The notes: generated from the letters alone by a model not told the origin. Positions 52,172 to 61,483 are shown, numbered from the stretch's first letter. The stretch is 64,000 nucleotides of DNA from Verrucomicrobiota bacterium (GCA_023269615.1 JAHFSY010000004.1:62001-126000); one strand, 5' to 3'. Numbers and translations are program-made.

Positions 52172-53020
52172 TCAGGATCCGTATCTGGGGCGGATGAAAT
52201 ATTCGCCGAGGATGTCGAGGAAGGTGGTGGTGGCCTTGAGTTCCCGGAGGGCGCGCCTGAAAATATCGTGTCCCACGCGGATATCCACATCCACCCAGAA
52301 GAGGTAGGCGTCGGGCTCGAATTTACCGGTGCGATGCGCGAGGGGGCGCGAGAGGATGCGCGTGAGATTGAGGCCATGTCGTGCGAGGATGGTGAGGGCG
52401 AGGGCGAGGGCGCCGGGGCGGTGCTTGAGCCCGAAGCAAAGCACGGCGTGTGTGCTGCGACCGCGTGCAAGAGGGCGCGGGGCGATCACGCAGAAGCGCG
52501 TGAGGTACTCGTGGGACCTGGAGAGGCGGGCGCGCAGGATGTTGAGTTTGTAAATGCGCGCGGCCTGCGGGCCGGCGATGGCGGCTGCGCCGTCTTGCTC
52601 GCTTGCAAGCTGGGCGGCTTCCGACGTGCTCACCGTCTCAAAAACTTCCGCGCGCGGGAGGTTTTTTTTCAGCCAGCGTGAGAGGTAACGGATGGGATAG
52701 GGATGCGAATAGATGCGCCGGATTTCGCGCGCGGGATGCCGTGACAGGAGCGCAAGCTGCGGCGCGATTTCAAGATGCTCGCGGATCTTCAGGCGGCTGT
52801 GGACGAAGGTCGGCGACACGAGCGTGTCAATGGATTCCATGACGATGCCAGCGACGGAGTTCTCGAGCGGGAGCACGCCGACCGAGGCGCGGCCCGCGTG
52901 AAGGGCGTCCACGACCTCGGGATGGGTGGGGCAGGCGATGTAGCGCGCAGCGCCTCCGAAGCGCCGCGCGGCGGCCTGGTGCGCGTAGCTTCCTGCTCGT
53001 CCGAAGTAAGCGACTCTCAC
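52172..53020 (-). CDS. pheA: Prephenate dehydratase
   Basis: 282 residues. The catalytic domain shows VAYFGRAGSYAHQAAARRFG, VLPLENSVAGIVMESIDTLV and the conserved TRF motif in SHEYLTRFCVIAP. An ACT domain (HRPGALALALTILARHGLNL) provides phenylalanine feedback. It converts prephenate to phenylpyruvate in phenylalanine synthesis. No chorismate mutase domain is attached. It overlaps the trxA stop (ATGA), a coupling that seems accidental to function. Confidence 0.95.
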   Translation of the reverse strand: MRVAYFGRAGSYAHQAAARRFGGAARYIACPTHPEVVDALHAGRASVGVLPLENSVAGIVMESIDTLVSPTFVHSRLKIREHLEIAPQLALLSRHPAREIRRIYSHPYPIRYLSRWLKKNLPRAEVFETVSTSEAAQLASEQDGAAAIAGPQAARIYKLNILRARLSRSHEYLTRFCVIAPRPLARGRSTHAVLCFGLKHRPGALALALTILARHGLNLTRILSRPLAHRTGKFEPDAYLFWVDVDIRVGHDIFRRALRELKATTTFLDILGEYFIRPRYGS

Positions 53021-53346
53021 AGATGCGCGGCGATCTTGGATTCGAGGTCGCGCTTGCTGACGGCCCCGACGAGCTGGTCCTTGACCTCGCCGCCCTTGAA
53101 AATGAGGAGGGTGGGAATGGCGCGGATGCCGAACTCGGCGGCGAGCTCCTGATTTTCGTCCACGTTGACCTTGACGATCTTGAGCTTGCCCACGTTGGCA
53201 TCAGCGAGTTCGTCGAGCATGGGGGCGATCGCCCGGCATGGCCCGCACCATTCGGCCCAGAAGTCGACGAGGACGGTGGTTGCGGATTTTCTGACTTCGG
53301 AGTCAAAGTTGTCGGGTAAGATCTTGACGATATTTTTGCTGGCCAT
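53017..53346 (-). CDS. trxA: Thioredoxin
   Basis: 109 residues with the redox site FWAEWCGPCRAIAPML and the cis-Pro loop IRAIPTLLIFKGGEV. This is a typical cytoplasmic thioredoxin that reduces disulfides in partners such as ribonucleotide reductase. It is the first gene of the trxA-pheA pair. There is no signal peptide, so it is separate from the exported redox system at 22-30 kb. Confidence 0.95.
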   Translation of the reverse strand: MASKNIVKILPDNFDSEVRKSATTVLVDFWAEWCGPCRAIAPMLDELADANVGKLKIVKVNVDENQELAAEFGIRAIPTLLIFKGGEVKDQLVGAVSKRDLESKIAAHL

Positions 53347-53446
53347 ACGTGAGGGAGTGGTTGGGATTTTCTGATGAAACGAAGGAAACGCGTGTACGCC
53401 TTTGAATCAACTTACTTCACCGGCCTGAAGATACAAGCGGTGAATA

Positions 53447-54679
53447 TCAGATCATGAGCCAGAAGACGGCTGCGGCACCGCCGGCGGCGAGCATGGCGAC
53501 TGCGGAGAGAAGGACATCAACCACGGTGGCGCCACTTCCACCGGAAGATGAAGCGCCGCCCTGGATGGGCATGGGCATGGTGGAGCCGGCGCCCATTGCG
53601 GGTGCAGGCGAGAGCTTGACGGTGGCGGAGGTGGCTGGCTCGGGGGCGGCCTGCATTTTGACCGTGGGAGCAGTGGAGGGAGGAGCCGGTGGAGACTGTA
53701 CTTTCACAGTGGCGGGCGCGGCCGCCGCAACAGGGGCAGGCGGTGGCGGGGCGGAGGGAGCAGGAGGAGGAGGGGCAGCCCGCGGAGCAGGTGGGGCGGA
53801 AGGAGCAGGAGGAGGAGCAGCAGCTCGCGGGGCGGGCGGGGCCGGAGGTGCGGAAGGAGCAGGAGGGGGAGCGGGTGCCGCGGGTGGGGGTTTGGGCGCA
53901 GATGCGGGCAAAGGGGCGGCGGGGCGGGCGGGGCCGGATGTGAGGCCTTTCGGCATGCCCGGCGGAGATATGGGCGCGGTGCGTGCAGGAGGTGATGGCG
54001 GGGTTGAAATCATGGTGGGACCAGTACCGACGGAAGCTGGCGCGGCGGGAGGCGGTCGGGGTGGCGCGACAGGAGCGGCGGCAGCGGGGGCTGGAGGCCT
54101 TGGAGGAGCGGGGGCAGCGGGAGCCGGGGCTGGAGGTTTCGGAGGGGCGGGAGCCGGAGCGCTTGGAGCCGCTGGTGCCGGTGCCGCAGCCTTGGGCGCG
54201 GCGAGTGCTTGCGGCGAGGGAGGCTTGATCGCCGTGGTCGCAGGCGCCGCCGCTTTAGCAGGAATTGCGGGAGCGGGAGCCGGGGCAGGAGGTTTGGGCG
54301 CGGCGGGAGGTGGGGGAGCTGACGGAGCCGCAGGAGCCGGCGGTTTTGCGGCCGGGGCCGCGATCATGGTGGGGCCTCCACCTTGGGGGGCGGGGGCTGG
54401 AGGTTTCGGCGCAGCGGGTGCTGCGGGTGCCGCCGTCGCAGCGGCAGCAGGAGGCGTGGGAGGCTTGGGAAGTGCGGGAGATGAAGGTGCACCGGCGGGC
54501 TTGTTGCCGCCCACCGTGGGCCCCGCCGCTTTACGAAGCAAACTGGGAGGCAGGCTGATGCGGACGGTTTCCTTCCTCTCACCCATCTTGCTATCGCCGG
54601 CGGCCACCGGCGAAGCGGGAGCCAGATTGGTTTTTGCGCCTGTAGGTGAAGGCGGTGGTGGTGGAGGGGGAGCTGCCAT
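53447..54679 (-). CDS. Pro/Ala-rich tail-anchored protein
   Basis: 410 residues, mostly Pro/Ala low complexity, with recurrent phrases such as GPTMISTPPSPP and ATVKLSPAPAMG. Near the N-terminus it has KETVRISLPPSLLRK, a phrase I associate with Verrucomicrobiota proteins. The C-terminus is one helix (VLLSAVAMLAAGGAAAVFWL), so the chain is tail-anchored and largely disordered. It might be a scaffold or polymerisation domain partner. The opposite-strand Gly/Ala frame at 53454-54800 is a shadow of this composition. Confidence 0.75.
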   Translation of the reverse strand: MAAPPPPPPPSPTGAKTNLAPASPVAAGDSKMGERKETVRISLPPSLLRKAAGPTVGGNKPAGAPSSPALPKPPTPPAAAATAAPAAPAAPKPPAPAPQGGGPTMIAAPAAKPPAPAAPSAPPPPAAPKPPAPAPAPAIPAKAAAPATTAIKPPSPQALAAPKAAAPAPAAPSAPAPAPPKPPAPAPAAPAPPRPPAPAAAAPVAPPRPPPAAPASVGTGPTMISTPPSPPARTAPISPPGMPKGLTSGPARPAAPLPASAPKPPPAAPAPPPAPSAPPAPPAPRAAAPPPAPSAPPAPRAAPPPPAPSAPPPPAPVAAAAPATVKVQSPPAPPSTAPTVKMQAAPEPATSATVKLSPAPAMGAGSTMPMPIQGGASSSGGSGATVVDVLLSAVAMLAAGGAAAVFWLMI

Positions 54680-55107
54680 AATTTACAGGGGGGAATTGTT
54701 ACGAAATGAAGGAATCGTGTCAAACTCAAAATTCACAACATCCTGTAGGGCAACGTATTCGGTGGCAGATGGGACCGTGCATCACCGGGCCCCGGGTTGA
54801 AAGCAGGGTCGGAATCATCATTGCACGATTCGCCGCGTGGTGACTTTTGGATTCTGGATGCCTGAGCAGCGCGTTGCATGAAACATTCAGCTTTACTTCA
54901 TCTCGCCCCCTTGACAACTACAGCACTCTCCCGCTTGACAGCTTGGCTGCGAATTCGCATATCAATTTGCACGCCATCATTTCATTCAGTCTCATGCTTC
55001 GAGGAGGGGCGTTGCAGTTGAATGAAAGCCGTTCACGAAAAATGTGGAGCGGCCCGACACGGGGTTGATGATGGTTTCCCGTCAAGGTTATCAAGAGGAG
55101 TAAATCA
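54680..55107. other. 428-base gap with possible promoter
   Basis: No gene recognised. TTGACA at 54935-54940 lies 17 bases before CATATC at 54958-54963, a possible sigma-70 promoter for the DUF3276 gene downstream. Another TTGACA is at 54911-54916. Immediately before the next gene an AAGAGGAG at 55093-55100 is a good ribosome-binding site. Confidence 0.5.
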
Positions 55108-55335
55108 GTGAATGATTCATTGCATAGCGACAAGATACAGGTTGAGCGGAAGCAATTCTTTTTCGATCTCAAGGAAAATCCTCGCGGGCGCTTTCTGCGC
55201 ATCACCGAGGACGTAAACGGGCGGCGCAACGCGATTGTGATCCCGACGGTGGGGATGGAAGACTTCCGCCGCATCATTGGCGACATGATTGAGCAGAACA
55301 AAAAGCTGGGCGAGAGTGTGGCTCCCACCGTCTGA
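55108..55335 (+). CDS. PurA-like ssDNA/RNA-binding protein (DUF3276)
   Basis: 75 residues, GTG start at 55108 with AAGAGGAG seven bases upstream. It reads DKIQVERKQFFFDLKENPRG, RFLRITEDVNGRRNAIVIPT and DFRRIIGDMIEQNKKLGE, the single PUR-repeat pattern of the DUF3276 family. Members bind single-stranded nucleic acid in the cytoplasm and occur in Bacteroidota, spirochaetes and PVC bacteria. It converges on the MFS-HEAT gene (20 bases between stops). Confidence 0.93.
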   Translation: MNDSLHSDKIQVERKQFFFDLKENPRGRFLRITEDVNGRRNAIVIPTVGMEDFRRIIGDMIEQNKKLGESVAPTV

Positions 55336-55355
55336 CGACGCACCTGGGCTGGCTG

Positions 55356-57701
55356 TCAGGTATAGCCAAGCAGCTTGCGCAAGAGGCAGTAGGCAAGGAT
55401 TGTCTCCTCGCTGACCTGGCGGCTTGTGGCCGCAGTTTCAAGTTTCAGCAGGGCTTCAGCCAATCGCAGGCTCAGCACGAGCCGTGATCGTGTCACAGCC
55501 AGGTCGGCGATGGTTTGTTTGAGGGGTTTCAACGCCTTGTCCAGTGTGCGTGGATTGGAAATCATTTCGTCGGCGACATGCTGCGGCACGATCTCGAGGC
55601 AGGTCAACGCGGCCAGGGTGAAATCGAGCGCGGCCTCCTGCCAGTGTGCTTCCATGTAGTGCTGCTCCGCCTTGTGGCAAAGGGCCGCGGCCGCCGTGCG
55701 GATGTGAGCGGGCTTTTCGCGTCCCGCCGGCGAGCGGCTGATCATGTGAGACTGGGCGGAGACCACCTCCCCGCGCACGCGCAATTCCTGCTGCAGCACG
55801 GAATAAAAATCAATGGGTGCGACGGTCATCTTCGCAAGCGCCATAGCGGCCTGCCATCGGGGAAGTTCATGGTTGCAGTCGCGCACGAATTGAAGGCACG
55901 CCGGGATGCAGCTTTCGTCGCCGAGGTTGCATCCCACTTCCAACGCCGTGGCACGCAGCTCGGGCGGGGAAGAATCGCGGAACGCCCACACACGAACGGC
56001 ATCGAGCGAGGAGGGATCCTGCAAGTCGCCCAACCCGCGAAGCGCCGGCAGGCGCAGGACGGGATCATCGAGCTGGCTGATGAGGAAGGGTGTGAGCGAG
56101 CGGTCGCCCAGGCGGCCGAGGGCCTCGATTGCCTCGGACTGGATTTGTGACTCGGGCGCGCGTGCTGCGGCGAGGAGCGCGGGAATGCTCGACGTCTCGC
56201 CGATTTCAACGAGGGCTCCCACGGCGCCGCGGCGCACGTCGAGACTCGGGTCGCGCAACGCGAGAACGAGTTGCTCGGTGGCAATGTCGCTCCCCGCATC
56301 GGCCAGTTCATGCACCGCGTCCACCCGCGCCGCCTCCTGCACGCTTTCGTTCAGGACGTAGCTGTGGTGGATGACCTTGAACGGGTTCGCGTCAATGAGC
56401 CGCTTCACGAGCATGGCGGTGGTGGTCCCCTTGGTTTCCTGGAGCTTCGACGGAAAGCAGAGCATGGTGAAGATGCGCATGCAGGCGGCGACGAGGAAAA
56501 GCAGCTGGAAATTGTTAAGCGAGCCGATGAGATCCTTGTGGTGTGCCGACCAGTCGAGAAAGTATCCGCCCAGGATGGAGAAGAGTGCGCCCGTCAGTCC
56601 GCCGGCCGCGATGTTGTAGGAGACGTACAAGGATTTGTTTTGCGGCGGGGTGATGCCGAGCAGGAGCGCGTTGTACGCGGTGTCCAGGCCCACGTTGAAA
56701 AATCCCATGTAAACGTGGATCGCCAGCAACGTCGTCCACGGGTGCGAATATCCCCAGAAAACAAGCGCCAGAGGCCAGATGGTGAGGCAGTTGCCGCAGA
56801 TGCGCACCACCACTGCATGGCCGAAACGATCGCCCAGGAATCCCCAGTACCGCGCCATCAGCCAGCGCATGATCCACATCAAGCTTGCCGCAAACGCGAT
56901 GAATGACTGGGTGAGATGCAGCTCGTTGAGGCAGAAAAACACCACCGCCCAGTCGGCAAAATAAACCGCCCCGTTATACATGCAGGTGAAGAGCAGGAAC
57001 CTGCGAAAGTTTTTCCGGCGGAACGGCTCGACGACCAGGTCGAGAATCAGGCCCGAGCCGGCGGCTGGGGCAACGGGCGGCTCGGGCACACGGTTGTGGA
57101 TGAAGATTTCAAACTGCCCCACCACCGCTGCCATGAGAAACAGAAGCCCGAACGGAAGCAGGCTGCCCTGCGGAAAACTGTCGGCAAACCAACCCAGGGG
57201 AATCACCAGGATGTTCAGCATGCTGACCATCGCCATTCGCCTCCCCCAGAATTTGCCGGTCTGGTCCTTGGGAACCAGGTCCGCCATCCACGAAAACCAG
57301 AGCGGCGCGGACATGGACCCGAGCATGCTGCTCAGGAAAAAGAGCACCAAAAAAATCACCAGCGCGGGCCCCGATGCCAGGTCGAGATATCCAACCAGGA
57401 AGGGGATGGCCGCCAGCGGGAACCAGATGAGGCGGTGGATGATCGCCAGCCAGAACCAGTATGGCTTGCGCTGGCGCAGATGTTGCAGAAGCAGGGTCGT
57501 GATCAGTTGCACCGCCAATCCGAGCATCGGCAGCGCCGTCAGCATCGCCACCTGGATGTAGCTCGCATGAAGCGTGTTGAAAAATCCTGTCAGGAACTGG
57601 CCGGCAATGCAGACGCCAAACCATGACCCAAAAATGCTCGAGATGATGCTGCGACGCATCCCGCGCGACACATCGAGCGAATTCAGTTCCGACTTGTTCA
57701 C
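55356..57701 (-). CDS. MFS transporter fused to HEAT repeats
   Basis: 781 residues. Residues 1 to about 440 have about twelve helices of an MFS carrier (IFGSWFGVCIAGQFLTGFFN, then GWFADSFPQGSLLPFGLLFL and others). From about 470 on are HEAT/PBS-lyase-like repeats (AARVDAVHELADAGSDIATE, DPSLDVRRGAVGALVEIGE, LRLPALRGLGDLQDPSSLDA). The last ~130 residues form helices of unknown type. The repeats are cytoplasmic and may regulate transport or bind a partner. Its ATG overlaps the stop of the HEAT lipoprotein gene (ATGA), so both are co-translated. Confidence 0.88.
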   Translation of the reverse strand: MNKSELNSLDVSRGMRRSIISSIFGSWFGVCIAGQFLTGFFNTLHASYIQVAMLTALPMLGLAVQLITTLLLQHLRQRKPYWFWLAIIHRLIWFPLAAIPFLVGYLDLASGPALVIFLVLFFLSSMLGSMSAPLWFSWMADLVPKDQTGKFWGRRMAMVSMLNILVIPLGWFADSFPQGSLLPFGLLFLMAAVVGQFEIFIHNRVPEPPVAPAAGSGLILDLVVEPFRRKNFRRFLLFTCMYNGAVYFADWAVVFFCLNELHLTQSFIAFAASLMWIMRWLMARYWGFLGDRFGHAVVVRICGNCLTIWPLALVFWGYSHPWTTLLAIHVYMGFFNVGLDTAYNALLLGITPPQNKSLYVSYNIAAGGLTGALFSILGGYFLDWSAHHKDLIGSLNNFQLLFLVAACMRIFTMLCFPSKLQETKGTTTAMLVKRLIDANPFKVIHHSYVLNESVQEAARVDAVHELADAGSDIATEQLVLALRDPSLDVRRGAVGALVEIGETSSIPALLAAARAPESQIQSEAIEALGRLGDRSLTPFLISQLDDPVLRLPALRGLGDLQDPSSLDAVRVWAFRDSSPPELRATALEVGCNLGDESCIPACLQFVRDCNHELPRWQAAMALAKMTVAPIDFYSVLQQELRVRGEVVSAQSHMISRSPAGREKPAHIRTAAAALCHKAEQHYMEAHWQEAALDFTLAALTCLEIVPQHVADEMISNPRTLDKALKPLKQTIADLAVTRSRLVLSLRLAEALLKLETAATSRQVSEETILAYCLLRKLLGYT

Positions 57702-58810
57702 GGCTGTTTTTTCTGCGTCGGCACCGCGTAATCGTTGGGCGATGGCTGCGTGAACCGGGCGCCCGTTTCCTTCTGGACTTTCAGGATGATTTCACGCGCC
57801 ACGATCGCCGCGGCGATCCGCACGTTACGGTCCTCGTGCTCGTCGTACGCCATGCGCTGCAGCTCATGCACCGAATCCTCGTCCGCCAGCTTCTGGATGC
57901 CCGCGATCGCCTCCATCCGCACCCGCACCTCGGGATCCGAGAGCCGTTTGCGGATGGCGGGCAGGGCCGGTTTCTCCCCGAGCGCGATCAATCCCGAGAT
58001 CGCCCCGCGCCGCACCTCCCAGTCCGAATCCTCCAGCAGGGCCAATAACAGTGGCGTCGCATGGGAATCCTTCAGCCGCGCCATCGCCAGGATCGCCGTG
58101 ATGCGCGTCGGGCGGTTTTCGCTCTGCAACAGCGCCGTGAGCTGGGGCAGGTGGGAAGGCTGCACAAGTTCCATGATCGCGCGTTCCGCCATGTGCCGCA
58201 CATATGAATCGTCATCCTTCAGCAGCGCGAGCAGGCCGGGCACCGCGCCGTGGTCGCCGATTTTTCTCAGCGCATCGGCGGCGTCCGACCTCACGAGCCA
58301 GCTCGGATCCTTCAGCGCCTTGCGCAGTGCGTCGGCAGACTGTGTCGCGTGCAGGTTGCCCAGGGCATCCACGGCCGCGCGGCGGATGTTGACATCCTTG
58401 TCCTCCAGCAGCCGCGAGAGCGGGCGCACCGCGCGCTCGTCATGCTGAAAACCGGCAAGGCGCGCGGCGCCCTCGCGCACGCTGTTGTTTTTATGCGCGA
58501 GCGCCGACACCAGGAAATCATCGCGGGGATATTTTTTGAGAAGCGCCGCGTATTCCATCCCGGCGGCCTCCACGCGCCCGGCTGCCAGCAGCGTGATCAC
58601 CAGCGCCTCGGCAAACCGCGGCTCATCGGGATGCGCCTTGATTTCATCCCTCAGCAGGTTCAGCGCCTTGCCGTACTCGCGGAATTCCACAAGCGTGTCC
58701 ACCTTGCGCAACGCCTCCCTTGTGGCTGAGGAACCGCATCCTCCCATGAGCAACAGCAGCGCCAGCAGCGGGAGGCTGGAAAAGGTCTGACATCGAAACA
58801 ATGCGGCCAT
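57698..58810 (-). CDS. HEAT-repeat lipoprotein
   Basis: 370 residues. The lipobox LLLMGGC (Cys25) makes it a lipoprotein. Residues about 35-100 look TPR-like (EFREYGKALNLLRDEIKAHP). Thereafter HEAT repeats of about 31 residues run to the end (AVRPLSRLLEDKDVNIRRAA, PSWLVRSDAADALRKIGDHG, DSDWEVRRGAISGLIALGE). It couples to the MFS-HEAT gene by an ATGA overlap. One would sit outside and the other in the inner membrane, so a trans-envelope pair is possible. Confidence 0.9.
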   Translation of the reverse strand: MAALFRCQTFSSLPLLALLLLMGGCGSSATREALRKVDTLVEFREYGKALNLLRDEIKAHPDEPRFAEALVITLLAAGRVEAAGMEYAALLKKYPRDDFLVSALAHKNNSVREGAARLAGFQHDERAVRPLSRLLEDKDVNIRRAAVDALGNLHATQSADALRKALKDPSWLVRSDAADALRKIGDHGAVPGLLALLKDDDSYVRHMAERAIMELVQPSHLPQLTALLQSENRPTRITAILAMARLKDSHATPLLLALLEDSDWEVRRGAISGLIALGEKPALPAIRKRLSDPEVRVRMEAIAGIQKLADEDSVHELQRMAYDEHEDRNVRIAAAIVAREIILKVQKETGARFTQPSPNDYAVPTQKKQP

Positions 58811-59062
58811 GGTGCGGAATTAGACAGAAGGGGGTCCGGGAAGCAAGCCTGCCAGAAAAGCCGCGAGGAAGTTCTCCCTCGCAATGTCAATCACTTCCCA
58901 ATGTGCGGCTTGCATGGCGCCTTGTTGAACCGGCGCCCGACAAAAATTCAACTGAAAAATCTGGATGTGGCCGCGTTCGCCAGAACGCGGTTCCGCGGGA
59001 CACCCGGCACGCACATCCCTTGAAATTTGACTTTCATCGTGGGAAGGCGTTCCAATGACCGC
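58811..59062. other. Intergenic stretch between HEAT lipoprotein and pyruvate kinase
   Basis: Divergent promoter region of about 250 bases. A palindrome ccgcgttcgccagaacgcgg at 58971-58990 is a diverged relative of Family B. No gene or clear promoter boxes were fixed. Confidence 0.5.
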
Positions 59063-60496
59063 ATGAGCGCCCCGGTTCGTCTCCCTCCCCCGCGCAAGAC
59101 GCGCATCATCGCCACGGTGGGGCCCAGCAGCGAATCGTTCGAGCGCCTCCGCGAACTCGCCGAGGCGGGCGTCAATGTCTTCCGCCTCAATTTCTCCCAT
59201 GCGAAACACGACTGGGCGCGCGGGGTCGTCACCCGGATCCGCGAACTCGAACAACACCTTGGCCGCCCGATTGCAATCCTCATGGATACCCAGGGGCCGA
59301 GCATTCGCACGGGCGAGCTCCCTGTCCCGCTCACGCTCGTCAAGGGGGGCATCTTCACCTTCACGGTGGGCGCTGAAAAACCCGACGACGGCCCTGGCGT
59401 GGGCGTGAATTACGACAAGCTCGACGACGATCTTTCGGTGGGCGACACCGTTCTCGTGGACAATGGCGTCATTCGCATGAAGGTGCTGGAAAAGAAACGC
59501 GACCGCATCCGCTGCGAGGTGCTCACCCCGGGCATCATGGGGAGCCGTCGCCACATCAACCTCCCCGGTGTCAAAGTCAGCCTGCCTTCCATCACCGAAA
59601 AGGATTTCGTTGATGTGCGCTGGGGTGCTGAGAACGGCCTCGACTTCGTCGCCCTCTCGTTCGTCAGGACGCGCGCCGACATCGAGCAGTTGCGTGAATT
59701 CCTGACCAGCCTCAGATCGCCCATGCGCATCCTCGCAAAGATCGAGGACCAGGAGGCGGTCCGGAACTTTGACGAGATTCTCCATGCGGCCGACGCCGTG
59801 ATGGTCGCCCGCGGCGACCTCGGCGTGGAACTCCCTTTCGAGGAACTGCCCATCCTCCAGCGTCGCATCGTGCGATCCTGTCTCCGCTTCAACAAGCCCG
59901 TCATCGTCGCCACGCAGATGCTCGAGTCCATGATCGAGAATCCCATGCCGACCCGCGCCGAAGTCACCGACGTCGCCAACGCCGCGTATGAGCAGGCGGA
60001 TGCCGTGATGCTTTCAGGCGAGACGAGCGTGGGACGTCATCCCGTGAAGTGTGTGGAAGCGCTCGACGCAATCACCCGTCGCATGGAGCGGGAGGAAGGA
60101 GCCAGCTTCACAAGCGAGGCTGTGTTCACCAATGACCGCCAGCGCCTTGTCGCATCGGCCATCATGCTCGCCAACGAATTGAAGGCGGTCGGTGTCGTGG
60201 TCTTCACCCACGCCGGCAACATGCCACGGATGGCGTCGTGGCTGCGTCCGCAATCGTCCCACATCTACGCCTTCACGCCGAACGAGACGATCTGGCGCCA
60301 GATGTGTCTCCTGTGGGGCGTGCGCGCATTTCAAATGGATTTGAAGGATGAGGACCCGGAAGTTTCGGTCCAGTCAGCCATCAAGGTCCTGAAAAAGGAA
60401 AATCTCGTGCAACCCGGCGACACCCTCGTGTTTCTTACGCAGGTACGAATGCACAACCAAGCTCACGACTCAGTCCAGCCGCGGAAGGTGACCTGA
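59063..60496 (+). CDS. pyk: Pyruvate kinase
   Basis: 477 residues from ATG 59063 (MSAPVRLPPP). The barrel shows KTRIIATVGPSSESFERLRE, VFRLNFSHAKHDW and IAILMDTQGPSIRTGELP. The phosphoenolpyruvate/metal site is MVARGDLGVELPFEELPILQ, and the C-domain begins ATQMLESMIENPMPTRAEVT. It makes pyruvate and ATP in glycolysis. The upstream in-frame start at 59027 is not preferred, as it extends the conserved N-terminus. Confidence 0.95.
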   Translation: MSAPVRLPPPRKTRIIATVGPSSESFERLRELAEAGVNVFRLNFSHAKHDWARGVVTRIRELEQHLGRPIAILMDTQGPSIRTGELPVPLTLVKGGIFTFTVGAEKPDDGPGVGVNYDKLDDDLSVGDTVLVDNGVIRMKVLEKKRDRIRCEVLTPGIMGSRRHINLPGVKVSLPSITEKDFVDVRWGAENGLDFVALSFVRTRADIEQLREFLTSLRSPMRILAKIEDQEAVRNFDEILHAADAVMVARGDLGVELPFEELPILQRRIVRSCLRFNKPVIVATQMLESMIENPMPTRAEVTDVANAAYEQADAVMLSGETSVGRHPVKCVEALDAITRRMEREEGASFTSEAVFTNDRQRLVASAIMLANELKAVGVVVFTHAGNMPRMASWLRPQSSHIYAFTPNETIWRQMCLLWGVRAFQMDLKDEDPEVSVQSAIKVLKKENLVQPGDTLVFLTQVRMHNQAHDSVQPRKVT

Positions 60497-60675
60497 CCCA
60501 AATGGCACGAAGATAAGCTCTTTCAGATGTAGAGGCCCTTCTGTGAAGCGCCGTTTCCATTCGGACTTATTTGCCTCCGGCGAATTGCGATTTACCGAAC
60601 CACAACTATCAAGTCGCGAATCTTCATGCAGCCAATTCAACTTGATATATGTATCAAATATGATATATATGAGGA

Positions 60676-61000
60676 ATGGAGCATCGTCCGATTGCGGTAA
60701 AATTTTTCCGAACCGATGCCGGAAATGAACCTGTGAGGGATTGGTTGAAAAGCCTCCCCAAAGAGGATCGGTGAAGATATTCTCACTGTTCAATACCGAT
60801 GGCCGGTGGGAAAGCCCTTGGTGGATATCCTTGGCGACCAGCTTTGGGAAGTGCGCTCCCGTCTTAAAAACACGATAGCCAGAACACTTTTCACGATTCA
60901 CGGCCAGGAAATGGTCCTTCTTCACGGATTCATCAAAAAGACCCAAAAAACGCCCGATCAGGATTTAAAAACCACGCGTAAAAGAAAGGCACTGCTATGA
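60676..61000 (+). pseudogene. Frameshifted HigB-like (phage Gp49 family) toxin
   Basis: From ATG 60676 the frame reads MEHRPIAVKFFRTDAGNEPV, then RDWLKSLPKEDR and stops at 60772-60774. In the next frame, from about 60767 to 61000, it continues IGEDILTVQYRWPVGKPLVD, then LWEVRSRLKNTIARTLFTIH and MVLLHGFIKKTQKTPDQDLK. These together make a normal Gp49/HigB toxin of about 105 residues. The frames differ by +1 with no slippery signal noticed, so a recent frameshift mutation (or an assembly error) is most likely. The antitoxin gene overlaps its end (ATGA) and is intact. Confidence 0.75.
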
Positions 61001-61287
61001 ACAGGAACAAACACATTGGAAGCGACTTGAGGGATTTCCTCAAAGACGAAGGGATTTTGGAAGAAGTCGAATCCCGAGCCGTTAAACGCGCTCTCGTCAT
61101 GGAATTGGAAGCCACCATGCACAAGCACGCCATGAGCAAGGTCCGTCTCGCCACCCGGATGCGCACGAGCCGCGCCGCACTCGACCGGCTCCTTGACCCG
61201 GATAACACCTCGGTGACCCTGACAACCCTGGAAAAAGCGGCTCTCGCCCTCGGTAGAAAAGTGAGAATTCACCTGGTTGCAGCCTGA
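60997..61287 (+). CDS. HigA-like XRE antitoxin
   Basis: 96 residues. The end (MRTSRAALDRLLDPDNTSVT, LTTLEKAALALGRKVRIHLV) is a XRE-type helix-turn-helix. The start (RDFLKDEGILEEVESRAVKR) is the helical part that holds HigB. It begins within the toxin stop (ATGA), the usual HigBA order of toxin first. As the toxin is broken, the antitoxin may now be free to act as a lone regulator. Confidence 0.87.
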   Translation: MNRNKHIGSDLRDFLKDEGILEEVESRAVKRALVMELEATMHKHAMSKVRLATRMRTSRAALDRLLDPDNTSVTLTTLEKAALALGRKVRIHLVAA

Positions 61288-61483
61288 TGATCTGCCGCTG
61301 ACGGATCATTTTGATCATCGTGTGCAAAATGGCTCGGCGGGAGGAAAACAGGAGCTTTTTGGAATTAGGACACACCGATCATGCAAGCAGTGTTGAAATG
61401 TGAGAATTTGACCCGGCACCACGGCTGCGGTATGGTGCGAATACGCACCGTTCAACGAGGTTGGGACGGGCAATCTTCAGAAG

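Noticed and set aside
52111-52470. 120-residue N-terminal extension of the ankyrin lipoprotein
   Set aside because: It overlaps pheA on the same strand in another frame and is Ser/Pro-rich nonsense; the lipoprotein signal starts at 52110.
53454-54800. 448-residue Gly/Ala-rich frame on the plus strand
   Set aside because: It is the complement of the Pro/Ala-rich gene. The minus-strand frame has a motif, a C-terminal helix and a normal start, and the plus frame has no domain.
54847-55068. 73-residue plus-strand frame in the gap before the DUF3276 gene
   Set aside because: No domain, no ribosome-binding site, and it overlaps the possible promoter boxes.
60755-60785. Programmed frameshift in higB
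   Set aside because: No slippery heptamer or downstream pseudoknot was evident near gaggatcggtgaag; a mutation or sequence error is simpler.
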